Assembly (NCBI GenBank): GCA_017645945.1 | Contig: JAGCNL010000011.1 | Coordinates: 62,001-126,000 of the forward strand | Source: Salinivirgaceae bacterium | GTDB lineage: Bacteria; Bacteroidota; Bacteroidia; Bacteroidales; SZUA-534 | Direction: 5' to 3' | Length of the DNA stretch: 64,000 bases | Shown: piece after piece, positions 52,293 to 60,521 of the stretch | Layout: every line of letters begins with the position of its first letter | Numbering within the stretch: the stretch's first letter is position 1 | Notes under the pieces: model-generated | The model's database searches: none | Told to the model about the DNA's origin: nothing | Seen by the model: the letters and a program-made list of their open reading frames with translations, nothing else | Made by a program: the position numbers and the translations under genes

Positions 52293-52309
52293 ACTGACCC
52301 TATATTCGA

Positions 52310-52317
52310 TATTTTTG
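52310..52317 (+). promoter_or_regulatory. -7 box of the alkaline-phosphatase-family gene
   Basis: TATTTTTG, a perfect TAnnTTTG match 18 bp before ATG 52336. It overlaps the longer ORF start (52315), supporting 52336. Confidence 0.5.
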
Positions 52318-52335
52318 CTCGAAACAACATTGTTT

Positions 52336-53982
52336 ATGAAATCGAGATTTTTCGCAGCCAGCATGCTTGCCGCCTTGGTTCTGACAGGCCCGGCACTGAT
52401 GGCGCAGAAACGCAAAAACATACCATCGGATAAGCCGCAACTCATCATCGGAATTGTGGTTGAGTCGATGCGCTACGACTATATCCACCGCTATTGGGAC
52501 AACTTCAGCGAGGGCGGTTTCCGCCGGCTCATTGGCGAGGGCGCGCTCTGCCGCAACGCCAACTACAACTATATGCTCACTCAGACATCGCCTGGCTACG
52601 CGACAATCGCAACTGGCTGTGAGCCAATTGTTCACGGCATTGTGAGCGATGAGTGGTACGTGCAGCTTCAGGAGAAAAATATTGGCTCGGCTTTCGATGA
52701 GAAAGAGAAACTGGTGGGCGCCGATACGGAGAAAGGAAACTACTCGCCGCGCAACATCCTGACAACCACCTTCACCGATGAGCTGAAACTCTTCAGCAAT
52801 GGCCGCTCGAAGGTTTACGCGGTGTCGATGAACCCCACAACGGCCGTTCTGCCTGCCGGGCACATTGCCGATGCCGCCTACTGGTTCGACGATGCGTCAG
52901 GTCTTTGGGTTACAAGCAGTTACTATGCCGATTCGCTGCCAACGTGGGTTAAGGAGTTCAACGCCAAGAAGTTCCCCGACATGTACATCGAAAAAGACTG
53001 GCTGCCGCTGCTGCCACCTGAAAAATACCGTGCCGGCTCGGAACGCGGACAGTCGAAAAACGCAGGCTTCTCGGGCGACAACGTGCTGGGCAAGAAAATG
53101 AACAGTCTGCTCAAGCGCACCAAGCACTACAGCAAGCTGAAGTCGAATCCGTCGGGCAATAGCCTTGTCAAGGATTTCTGCGTGAATGCCATTGTGAATG
53201 AGGAACTTGGCCAGGATGATGACACCGATTTTCTGAGCGTCGCCTTCTCAGCTTCGGCTGATGTGAGCAGCGCCTGCGGACCGAACTCTGTCGAGCTTGA
53301 GGACCTTTACATCCGTCTTGACCGCGATTTGGAGCACTTTCTGCAGTTCATCGACGAAACTGTGGGACGCAACAACGTGCTCATCTATCTGACATCGGAC
53401 CACGGCACATCATACAATCCGGCTATGCTGCAGAGCCATAACATCCCCGCCGGAACCTTCAATGCCGACCGCGCCGTGATGCTCCTTGGCACCTATCTGA
53501 ACGCAAAATACGACAAAGGCAAATGGGTGTCGGCTTATCATAACAACCAAATTTATCTGAACCACAATCTGATAGAAACGGCTGGAATGAAAGTTGAAGA
53601 GTTTGAGTCGGTGGTGTGCAATTTTATGCTTCAGTTTTCGGGAGTGGCCAACGCCATCTCGGCATCAACCTTGAAATCAACCACTTTCACTGATGGCATA
53701 ATGCGGCAGATGCAGAACTCGTTCAACCCGAAACGCTCGGGCGATGTGATTATCAGCCTTGAGCCTGGCTGGATTGCACAGGGCACGGGCGTGAGCAGCG
53801 CAAACTCGGGCTACAACTACGATACCCACGTGCCGCTCATCTGGTATGGCTGGAAGATTAAGCGCACCCGCCTCAACCAAAACATCGACATCCGCGACAT
53901 TGCCCCCACAATCGCCAACTTCCTCGACATCCCATTCCCGAACGGAACCACAGGAACTGTGATTGAAGGTCTTGTGCAGTAA
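52336..53982 (+). CDS. Alkaline phosphatase superfamily protein (PafA-like), altered metal site
   Basis: 548 residues. Signal peptide to about LMAQ. The type I phosphodiesterase/alkaline phosphatase layout is clear: GIVVESMRYDYI, QTSPGYATIATGCEPIVHGIV (nucleophile region, Thr or Ser), FSASADVSSACGPNS, TSDHGTSYNP and THVPLIWYG. Two usual ligands are changed: Glu stands where the first metal Asp is normal (VVES against VVDQ), and the DxxxH of the third motif (as in TDYVGH) lacks its His. Activity may differ from classical PafA or be lost. Monocistronic with its own promoter. Confidence 0.8.
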   Translation: MKSRFFAASMLAALVLTGPALMAQKRKNIPSDKPQLIIGIVVESMRYDYIHRYWDNFSEGGFRRLIGEGALCRNANYNYMLTQTSPGYATIATGCEPIVHGIVSDEWYVQLQEKNIGSAFDEKEKLVGADTEKGNYSPRNILTTTFTDELKLFSNGRSKVYAVSMNPTTAVLPAGHIADAAYWFDDASGLWVTSSYYADSLPTWVKEFNAKKFPDMYIEKDWLPLLPPEKYRAGSERGQSKNAGFSGDNVLGKKMNSLLKRTKHYSKLKSNPSGNSLVKDFCVNAIVNEELGQDDDTDFLSVAFSASADVSSACGPNSVELEDLYIRLDRDLEHFLQFIDETVGRNNVLIYLTSDHGTSYNPAMLQSHNIPAGTFNADRAVMLLGTYLNAKYDKGKWVSAYHNNQIYLNHNLIETAGMKVEEFESVVCNFMLQFSGVANAISASTLKSTTFTDGIMRQMQNSFNPKRSGDVIISLEPGWIAQGTGVSSANSGYNYDTHVPLIWYGWKIKRTRLNQNIDIRDIAPTIANFLDIPFPNGTTGTVIEGLVQ

Positions 53983-54067
53983 GCGCCCGCCAAAGCTCCG
54001 TGCATGGTTTTTCGCAACACCTGTCGTCTTTAGTCAGATGTCTTTAGTGAGTTGTCTTTTAAAAAAA

Positions 54068-54083
54068 TATTGTTCGAACAATA
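54068..54083. promoter_or_regulatory. 16-bp palindrome at the ilv promoter
   Basis: TATTGTTCGAACAATA is a perfect palindrome. Its TTG (54070-54072) sits 18 bp upstream of the -7 box, at the -33 position, so a dimeric regulator bound here would compete with or contact sigma. Confidence 0.55.
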
Positions 54084-54090
54084 AATTTTA

Positions 54091-54098
54091 TACATTTG
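54091..54098 (+). promoter_or_regulatory. -7 box of the ilv operon
   Basis: TACATTTG, a perfect TAnnTTTG match. It puts the transcript start near 54105, about 14 nt before the leader peptide ATG. Confidence 0.65.
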
Positions 54099-54118
54099 CC
54101 GCCGTTTAGAATTTTTGG

Positions 54119-54178
54119 ATGAAAAATTTGGTCAACATAGTCATTTCTTTAGTCGTGGTCGTGGTCGTCTGCGGATAA
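54119..54178 (+). CDS. ilv leader peptide
   Basis: Nineteen codons: MKNLVNIVISLVVVVVVCG. Twelve residues are Leu, Ile or Val, and codons 12-17 are six Val codons in a row (GTC/GTG). The frame starts shortly after the promoter and stops directly before the antiterminator arm at 54179. This is the arrangement of ribosome-mediated attenuation: lack of charged tRNA-Val (and to a lesser extent Ile/Leu) would stall the ribosome on the Val run and allow the antiterminator to form. The peptide itself probably has no other function. It is too short to be found by length-based gene finding. Confidence 0.85.
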   Translation: MKNLVNIVISLVVVVVVCG

Positions 54179-54226
54179 GGAAGGGCTGTGCAATTTCATA
54201 TAGAAAAACGAATTACAGGCCCTTCC
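54179..54226 (+). promoter_or_regulatory. ilv antiterminator hairpin
   Basis: GGAAGGGC (54179-54186) pairs with GCCCTTCC (54219-54226), extended by TGT/ACA and AATT/AATT with small bulges. It uses the same bases 54219-54226 as the terminator stem, so only one of the two can form. A ribosome at the leader stop (54176-54178) would cover its 5' arm. Confidence 0.75.
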
Positions 54227-54252
54227 CAATCGGAGGGGCTTTTTATTTTGAA
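54218..54252 (+). terminator. ilv attenuator terminator
   Basis: Stem GCCCTTCC (54219-54226) with GGAGGGGC (54232-54239), one G-U pair and a 5-nt loop, followed by TTTTTATTTT. It lies 16 bp before ilvD and is the attenuator. Confidence 0.8.
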
Positions 54253-54267
54253 TAAAATTTTGGAATT

Positions 54268-56073
54268 ATGAAACATACACTTCGAAGCGCACAAACCACC
54301 GAAGGCCGCCGAATGGCCGGTGCGCGCGCCCTTTGGGTCGCAAACGGAATGAAGCACGAGCAAATGGGCAAGCCCATTATTGCCATTGCCAACTCTTTCA
54401 CGCAGTTCGTGCCGGGACACACCCATCTGCACGAAATTGGTCAGCTTGTGAAAGCCGAAATTGAGCGTCTCGGCTGCTATGCCGCAGAGTTCAACACCAT
54501 TGCTATCGACGACGGAATTGCTATGGGCCACAACGGTATGCTCTACTCGCTGCCTTCGCGCGATATTATTGCCGACTCGGTTGAGTATATGTGCAACGCT
54601 CACAAGGCCGATGCTCTGGTCTGCATCAGCAACTGCGACAAGATTACCCCGGGAATGCTGATGGCTTCGATGCGCTTGAACATCCCGACAGTGTTTGTTT
54701 CGGGTGGCCCGATGGAGGCTGGCAAATGGAATGGCGAGAACGCCGACCTGATTACCGCAATGGTTAAAGGCGCCGACCCGTCGATAACCGACCAACAGAT
54801 GAAGGAGATTGAAAGTTGCGCCTGCCCTGGCTGCGGCTCGTGCTCGGGTATGTTCACCGCCAACTCGATGAACTCGCTCACAGAGGCTATCGGCTTGAGC
54901 CTTCCTGGCAACGGAACCATTCTGGCCACACACACCAACCGCATTCAACTCTTCAAGGACGCTGCGGCTCTGATTGTTAAGAACGCATATAAATATTACG
55001 AGGAGGGCGACGAGAGCGTTCTGCCGAAGAGCATTGCCACACGCGAGGCCTTCCTTAACGCGATGACGCTCGACATTGCAATGGGCGGCTCGAGCAACAC
55101 CGTGCTTCACCTTCTGGCTGTGGCCAACGAGGCTGGCGTCGATTTCAAAATGAAAGATATCGACGAGTTAAGCCGCCGCGTGCCGTTCCTGTGCAAGCTG
55201 GCGCCCAACACGCAGAAATTCTCGATTCAGGAGTGCAACCGCGCAGGCGGCATTCTCGGCATTCTGAACGAACTGAACAAGGGCGGACTGCTCGACACTT
55301 CGCTCAAGCGCGTCAACGGTGCAACTCTGGCCGAAGACCTGAAGAAATATTATATCTGCGGAAGCACTATCGACCCCGAAGCAAAACGCATTTACAGTAG
55401 TGCGCCCGCTGGCAAATTCAGCACCAAAATGGGCTCACAGTCAGCCGTTTGGGATTCGTTCGACACCGACCGTGCCAACGGCTGCATTCGCGATATTGAG
55501 CACGCCTACTCGAAAGACGGCGGCCTGGCCGTGCTGTTCGGCAACATTGCCAAAGACGGCTGCATTGTGAAAACGGCAGGCGTTGATGAGTCACTGTGGC
55601 ACTTCGAAGGGCCCGCTGTTGTGTTCGATTCACAAGAGGACGCCTGCGAGGGAATTCTCGGCGGCAAGGTCAAGAGCGGCGACTGCGTTGTAATCACGCA
55701 CGAAGGCCCCAAAGGCGGCCCTGGAATGCAGGAGATGCTCTACCCGACGTCGTACATTAAATCGATGCACCTTGGCAAAGAGTGCGCGCTTATCACCGAC
55801 GGACGTTTCTCGGGAGGAACGTCGGGCCTGTCGATTGGCCACATATCGCCCGAAGCGGCTGCTGGCGGCTCTATCGGCAAAATCAAAGACGGCGACATTA
55901 TCGTTATCGACATTCCGTCGCGCTCAATCAGCGTTAAGTTGACCGATGCCGAACTCGATGCCCGTCCGCTGCAACCGCTCAAGCGTAACCGCGTGATACC
56001 CAAATCGTTGAAGGCTTATGCGTCGATGGTTAGTTCGGCCGACAAAGGTGCGATACGTATCATTCCTGATTAA
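54268..56073 (+). CDS. ilvD: Dihydroxy-acid dehydratase
   Basis: 601 residues. It dehydrates 2,3-dihydroxy acids in Val/Ile synthesis. Fe-S ligands and motifs: [43 protein letters not shown], and the C-terminal [22 protein letters not shown]. The N-terminus starts normally at [11 protein letters not shown]. It is the first structural gene after the attenuator and is followed by ilvB and ilvN. ilvC, ilvE and leu genes are not in the window. Confidence 0.96.
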   Translation: MKHTLRSAQTTEGRRMAGARALWVANGMKHEQMGKPIIAIANSFTQFVPGHTHLHEIGQLVKAEIERLGCYAAEFNTIAIDDGIAMGHNGMLYSLPSRDIIADSVEYMCNAHKADALVCISNCDKITPGMLMASMRLNIPTVFVSGGPMEAGKWNGENADLITAMVKGADPSITDQQMKEIESCACPGCGSCSGMFTANSMNSLTEAIGLSLPGNGTILATHTNRIQLFKDAAALIVKNAYKYYEEGDESVLPKSIATREAFLNAMTLDIAMGGSSNTVLHLLAVANEAGVDFKMKDIDELSRRVPFLCKLAPNTQKFSIQECNRAGGILGILNELNKGGLLDTSLKRVNGATLAEDLKKYYICGSTIDPEAKRIYSSAPAGKFSTKMGSQSAVWDSFDTDRANGCIRDIEHAYSKDGGLAVLFGNIAKDGCIVKTAGVDESLWHFEGPAVVFDSQEDACEGILGGKVKSGDCVVITHEGPKGGPGMQEMLYPTSYIKSMHLGKECALITDGRFSGGTSGLSIGHISPEAAAGGSIGKIKDGDIIVIDIPSRSISVKLTDAELDARPLQPLKRNRVIPKSLKAYASMVSSADKGAIRIIPD

Positions 56074-56103
56074 TTATTTAGGATTTAGGAATTAGGATGT
56101 AGA

Positions 56104-56122
56104 GACGTCATATTATGGCGTC
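56104..56122. repeat. Palindromic hairpin between ilvD and ilvB
   Basis: GACGTCAT/ATGGCGTC, an 8-bp stem with one G-U pair and a 3-nt loop, sits in a 119-bp gap inside the operon. The flanking words (TTAGGATTTAGGAATTAGGA) resemble the heptad words of other gaps. There is no T tract, so it is a REP-like hairpin rather than a terminator. Confidence 0.5.
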
Positions 56123-56192
56123 CGATTGAATTGATTAAAAAATATTTATCGGATAAAATCGGGTTAAATCGGTTAGAAAAAACGATTAAGAA

Positions 56193-57890
56193 ATGAAAGA
56201 GAAAATAACTGGTGCAGAGGCACTTATGAGGTCGTTGGAGAACGAGGGTGTTGATGTGATGTTCGGCTATCCTGGCGGAGCCATAATGCCAACTTTCGAT
56301 GCACTCTACGACCACCGTAAAACGCTGAATCACATATTGGTACGCCACGAACAAGCCGCCGCGCACGCCGCACAGGGTTATGCGCGCGTAAGCGGAAAAG
56401 TTGGTGTCTGCCTTGTAACAAGCGGACCTGGCGTAACTAACACAATCACAGGCATTGCCGACGCAATGATGGACAGCACCCCAATTGTGGTGATTGCTGG
56501 TCAGGTGGGTGCGGCTTTCCTTGGTACCGATGCCTTTCAAGAGGTTGACCTTGTGGGTGTTACGCAGCCAATATCAAAATGGGCCTATCAGATTCGCCGC
56601 CCCGAAGATGTGGCTTGGGCAGTGAGCCGCGCGTTCTACATTGCAAGCACGGGCCGTCCTGGTCCTGTGGTGCTCGACTTCGCCAAAAACGCACAGGTGG
56701 GAATGGTTGAATACGAGCCGCAGCATATCGATTTCATTCGCGGATATGTTCCCGTGCCCGACATTGACCCTGTGGCCGTGAGTGAGGCCGCCAAAATGAT
56801 TAACGCCGCCAAAAAACCGTTGGTGCTTGTTGGCCAGGGTGTTGAGTTGGGTGGTGCGCAAAGCGAACTGCGTCAGTTGATTGAAACCGCCGATATGCCT
56901 GCTGGCTGCACGCTGTTGGGATTGTCGGCTCTGCCGTCGGACCACCGACTGAATATGGGAATGTTGGGAATGCACGGCAGCCTGGCTTCGAACGTCAAGA
57001 CGCAGGAATGCGACCTTCTGATTGCCGTGGGAATGCGCTTCGACGACCGCATAACTGGCAAACTCGCCACCTACGCCACGCAGGCCAAAAAGATTCATTT
57101 CGATATCGACCCGTCGGAGATTAACAAAAACGTGAAGGTTGATTTGGCCGTTCTGGGCAACTGCAAAGACACTTTGGCACAAGTTAACAAACTGATTAAC
57201 AAGAATTCCCACACCGATTGGATTGAAAGTTTCAACCCCTATAAGGAGAAGGAGCGGACAGTTGTTATCGAGAAGGAGATTCACCCAACCGAAGGCCCGA
57301 TAAAGATGGGCGAGGTTGTGGATACGGTTACCCGACAGACTGGTAATCAGGCAATTATGGTTACCGATGTTGGTCAGAATCAGATGATGGCAGCTCGCTA
57401 CTTCAAGTTCACCAAAAACCGCAGCGTAGTGACGTCGGGCGGTATGGGCACAATGGGCTTCGGCACGCCTGCTGGCATTGGCGCGGCTTTCGGCGCCCCC
57501 GACCGCGATGTGTGCGTGTTCCTTGGCGATGGCGGTCTGCAGATGACCATTCAGGAACTTGGCACCATAATGGAGAATCAAGTTCCCGTAAAACTTATCT
57601 TGCTCAACAACAACTATTTGGGCAACGTTCGCCAATGGCAGGCAATGTTCTTCAACCGCCGCTATTCGTTCACCCCAATGACGAACCCCGATTTTATGAA
57701 GATTGCCGAAGCCTATAACATTCCGTGTCAGACAGTTATCGACCGCAAAGACCTTGCCGCCGCCGTCCGCACAATGATGGACACCAAAGGCCCCTATCTG
57801 CTTCAGGTGGCTGTTGAGGAGGAGGGCAATGTGATGCCGATGTGCGCCCCTGGCCACGATGTCGATGATATGGTGCTGGAGTTCAAGTGA
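56193..57890 (+). CDS. ilvB: Acetolactate synthase large subunit
   Basis: 565 residues. A ThDP enzyme joining pyruvate with pyruvate or 2-oxobutyrate. Motifs: the catalytic Glu in VRHEQAAAHAAQGYAR, FQEVDLVGVTQPISKWAYQI, the FAD-binding middle domain (GQGVELGGAQ...GMLGMHGS), and the ThDP motif FLGDGGLQMTIQELGT...LNNNYLGN. Full length. The 119-bp gap to ilvD contains a hairpin but no promoter box or terminator. Followed by ilvN. Confidence 0.96.
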   Translation: MKEKITGAEALMRSLENEGVDVMFGYPGGAIMPTFDALYDHRKTLNHILVRHEQAAAHAAQGYARVSGKVGVCLVTSGPGVTNTITGIADAMMDSTPIVVIAGQVGAAFLGTDAFQEVDLVGVTQPISKWAYQIRRPEDVAWAVSRAFYIASTGRPGPVVLDFAKNAQVGMVEYEPQHIDFIRGYVPVPDIDPVAVSEAAKMINAAKKPLVLVGQGVELGGAQSELRQLIETADMPAGCTLLGLSALPSDHRLNMGMLGMHGSLASNVKTQECDLLIAVGMRFDDRITGKLATYATQAKKIHFDIDPSEINKNVKVDLAVLGNCKDTLAQVNKLINKNSHTDWIESFNPYKEKERTVVIEKEIHPTEGPIKMGEVVDTVTRQTGNQAIMVTDVGQNQMMAARYFKFTKNRSVVTSGGMGTMGFGTPAGIGAAFGAPDRDVCVFLGDGGLQMTIQELGTIMENQVPVKLILLNNNYLGNVRQWQAMFFNRRYSFTPMTNPDFMKIAEAYNIPCQTVIDRKDLAAAVRTMMDTKGPYLLQVAVEEEGNVMPMCAPGHDVDDMVLEFK

Positions 57891-57904
57891 TTGAATGATT
57901 GATT

Positions 57905-57922
57905 TCCCGATAACTATCGGGA
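57905..57922. repeat. Dispersed palindrome TCCCGATAACTATCGGGA between ilvB and ilvN
   Basis: A one-base variant of the perfect palindrome at 41356-41373. It lies in the 74-bp gap between ilvB and ilvN and could form a hairpin in the mRNA. Confidence 0.65.
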
Positions 57923-57964
57923 TGAATGCGTGAGTTATTTAACACACTGATAATTAAATAGAAA

Positions 57965-58528
57965 ATGGAACAAGAGAGCAAAACATTATACACTATTCTG
58001 GTTTTCTCGGAGAACCTTGCGGGACTTCTGAACCAAATAACCGCTGTTTTCACCCGCCGACAGGTGAATATCGAGAGCCTAAACGTCTCTGCGTCAAGCA
58101 TTAAGGGCATTCACAAATACACCATTACCTGCTACAGCGACGAGGAGACTATCGACAAGATAACCCGTCAGATTGAGAAGAAAATCGATGTCCTTCAGGC
58201 TAACTATTACACTGACGATGAGATATTTATACAAGAGTGCGGCCTGTTCAAGATTTCGACACCGTCGCTGCTCAACGAGAAGGGTATCTCGCGGCAAATC
58301 CGCATTCACGACGCCAACATTGTTGAGGTGAACCCCACCTATTCAATCGTCACCAAAAGCGGCTTGACAGAGGACATTGAGTCGCTCTACGCCGCGCTGC
58401 AGGAGTTCAAGTGCGTGCTGCAGTACGTCCGCTCGGGGCGCATTGCCATTACCAAAAGCCGCCGCGAACACATTAGCGACTACATCAACGAGCGCGAGGA
58501 GAAGCATAGGGAAATGAGTGGAAAGTGA
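57965..58528 (+). CDS. ilvN: Acetolactate synthase small (regulatory) subunit
   Basis: 187 residues. An N-terminal ACT domain (about 8-80; YTILVFSENLAGLLNQITAVFTRRQVNIESL) binds the feedback inhibitor valine, and a C-terminal domain (FKISTPSLL...DANIVEVNPTYSIVTKSGLTEDIESL) follows. It activates and regulates IlvB. Its stop lies in an 11-bp palindrome shared with the end of the convergent gene. It is the last ilv gene here. Confidence 0.94.
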   Translation: MEQESKTLYTILVFSENLAGLLNQITAVFTRRQVNIESLNVSASSIKGIHKYTITCYSDEETIDKITRQIEKKIDVLQANYYTDDEIFIQECGLFKISTPSLLNEKGISRQIRIHDANIVEVNPTYSIVTKSGLTEDIESLYAALQEFKCVLQYVRSGRIAITKSRREHISDYINEREEKHREMSGK

Positions 58529-58545
58529 GAGTAATCTCACTTTCC
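58520..58545. terminator. Palindrome spanning both convergent stop codons
   Basis: GGAAAGTGAGA/TCTCACTTTCC is an 11-bp perfect stem with a 4-nt loop. It contains the ilvN stop and the stop of the reverse gene, each reading GGAAAGTGA. There is no T tract; it may slow or end transcription from both sides. Confidence 0.5.
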
Positions 58546-59811
58546 CACCATAAATTCCTCAACATCAGCTATTTTCACTTGGATGTCTTTAAACATCTTT
58601 TCCAACGTATTACTGACAAAAAAGTCCAAATCCACTTTTTTTGATTCAACTTTTTTGTGCGCTGGAGTCCACAGATGCTGATAGCCTTTGTTGCCAATGG
58701 AGCCTGCTTTCAATTTGCGTCGTAAATCTGCGTGGTATTCCTTCGTCCACGCATCCAATGCCTCTATTTCTTTCTGCCGTTTTTTGTATTCGATATAAAA
58801 ATCGGCTAACTCGCTTTCCGCTTTCTTCATTGCTTTGATTTTCTTTGCTTTTGCCCTTTGCGCTTCGCGCCCCGTCAGCTGCTCTATGGCACTTTCCAAA
58901 CAATTGCTGGCATATCTTAAAAACCTGATATACTTTTCTTTATCCGTATTATCAGGTATAATCGACGCAAGAGGTTTTGAAAAGTCAGCCGCATCAATAC
59001 TAAAACTCATTGGCCGATAGTTGTTGAATTTCAAGGAATTAGTCAAATCCTCGTATTGCTCATCCAACTCGTTGAATGTGTGCTTGTAAATATCTTTCGC
59101 CTCTTCCTCAAAACTTTTGAGAATTCGCCGTTGCCGCGCGATTTCTTTCTTCAAAAAGAATTCCTCAACGCTTTGTTGGTCAACGGCGCGGCCTTCGCTT
59201 TTCAATATTTCGACCACTTCACTGATGGTATATGCCTGATAGCGTGTTTTGGCGCTGTCGTAGCGCGTGTTTACTTGTTTGAAGTTTATCCACAAGTCGC
59301 TGAACGATGGAGAATTAAATTCGGAGGTTGTGCAATGGTCGCTTACCGCATGGCTAGTGTTGCAACCCGAAAGAATACTTCCGCTGAACTCATACACAAG
59401 CCAGTGGCCTTTTTTGTCAGTAAAGGCAGCCCACATACTTTGCGACCACCATTCAAGGAAAACACCCAATGTGGGTTTCAAAAATCCAGAATAGCCGAAA
59501 ATTGAAACACCATTTTCAATTGGCACTGGCGCCAAAAACATCCGACTATCGGAAAATATTCGGTCGCGGTTTTCGAGGAACAAAAATGCATTGTTGGTGA
59601 ATTCCGCAAATACTTGTTCACAAATCTGGTTCAACTTGTTATCCAACACTTTGGACTTTGGCCTTATGAGTCCCAAATTTTCGCAAATTTGTTCGGATGT
59701 CAGCTGATTGTCAACTTTTTCGGCTGGTTTTTCGCGCGGATAGCAATCAAGGATTGTTCCGTTCAGCAATTGAATTTGCCCGTCAGGGTGTTGTATATTC
59801 TTGGTTTCCAT
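58537..59811 (-). CDS. Orphan cytoplasmic protein, unknown function, coiled-coil C-terminal half
   Basis: 424 residues, no signal peptide. The N-terminal half (about 75-175) has a compact aromatic-rich region (PVPIENGVSIFGYSGF, EWWSQSMWAAFTDKKGHW). Residues about 215-260 and 315-365 are strongly charged and predicted coiled coil (KKEIARQRRILKSFEEEAKDIY; KAKKIKAMKKAESELADFYIEYKKRQKEIEAL). I do not recognise a family. It follows another orphan gene by 41 bp on the same strand. The pair sits between ilvN and dnaE with no relation to either. Confidence 0.6.
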   Translation of the reverse strand: METKNIQHPDGQIQLLNGTILDCYPREKPAEKVDNQLTSEQICENLGLIRPKSKVLDNKLNQICEQVFAEFTNNAFLFLENRDRIFSDSRMFLAPVPIENGVSIFGYSGFLKPTLGVFLEWWSQSMWAAFTDKKGHWLVYEFSGSILSGCNTSHAVSDHCTTSEFNSPSFSDLWINFKQVNTRYDSAKTRYQAYTISEVVEILKSEGRAVDQQSVEEFFLKKEIARQRRILKSFEEEAKDIYKHTFNELDEQYEDLTNSLKFNNYRPMSFSIDAADFSKPLASIIPDNTDKEKYIRFLRYASNCLESAIEQLTGREAQRAKAKKIKAMKKAESELADFYIEYKKRQKEIEALDAWTKEYHADLRRKLKAGSIGNKGYQHLWTPAHKKVESKKVDLDFFVSNTLEKMFKDIQVKIADVEEFMVGK

Positions 59812-59852
59812 AATCTTAATGTTTAAACAGTTAAACTTTCATTTTCAATTAA

Positions 59853-60515
59853 TTACTCGTTGGTTTTATTCCATTTTCCGTACAATTTGTACCTCGTTAT
59901 CCAATGATGTTTGCCCGTGTATCCCCAACTGATGCTTTCGTTGAACATCTGCTCAATATCCACGTCGGGGTTTTGCATTGCGTATTCCTCAACCGCGTTA
60001 TTCACTGCAGCCATTTGTTCGACCAAATCGTTGGGGATAAACGAATTGAACGGAGGATTTAATCGGGCAAGAAAATCGTCTTTCGCCTGATTGTTTTCGA
60101 ACGAACCCCCCAATTCTTGCGAACCCTTTAATTTATAGGTGGTTATCTGCTCTATTCCGTTGATGGTTTTGCAGAAATGTTCCCAATACTCGAGCGAGAA
60201 AACCGCGTCGCCTTCTCTATTCCAATGGATTTTCGCAAAGATGAACGAGTCCGCTGCATAGTCCATTGCGTCCTGTTTTGCCCCATAAAATTCAATGTTA
60301 TAAACGGCGTAATAGCCATTTTCAAGTTCGAAATAGGGATAATGCCCGATATGCAGATATTGTTCGAACTTCGCTTTAAGTTCCTGACACTCTGCTTCCG
60401 ACAATTCCTTACCCACAGGATTCACGGGCGACAAAATGGCCATCGTCCTAATCCAATTAGTACTGTTGCTCTCTTGCCTTGCAAGATTTTTGCGATTTGT
60501 TTTTTGATTTTCCAT
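59853..60515 (-). CDS. Orphan cytoplasmic protein, unknown function
   Basis: 220 residues, no signal peptide. The first ~30 residues are polar (MENQKTNRKNLARQ). A folded part follows with conserved-looking aromatic clusters (HIGHYPYFELENGYYAVYNIEFYGAK; SLEYWEHFC) and a C-terminal SWGYTGKHHWITRYKLYGKW. The family is not recognised. ATG 60515 is used; an in-frame ATG at 60521 would add two residues. It is probably co-transcribed with the coiled-coil protein gene after it. No promoter box of the TAnnTTTG type was found upstream. Confidence 0.6.
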   Translation of the reverse strand: MENQKTNRKNLARQESNSTNWIRTMAILSPVNPVGKELSEAECQELKAKFEQYLHIGHYPYFELENGYYAVYNIEFYGAKQDAMDYAADSFIFAKIHWNREGDAVFSLEYWEHFCKTINGIEQITTYKLKGSQELGGSFENNQAKDDFLARLNPPFNSFIPNDLVEQMAAVNNAVEEYAMQNPDVDIEQMFNESISWGYTGKHHWITRYKLYGKWNKTNE

Positions 60516-60521
60516 AATCAC

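Noticed and set aside
54196..55110. A 304-codon open frame antisense to ilvD and the attenuator
   Set aside because: No recognisable protein features; shadow of ilvD codons.
56574..57857. A 427-codon open frame antisense to ilvB
   Set aside because: It is His/Gln-rich with no motif or signal, lies wholly opposite a clear enzyme gene, and is explained by the codon pattern of ilvB.
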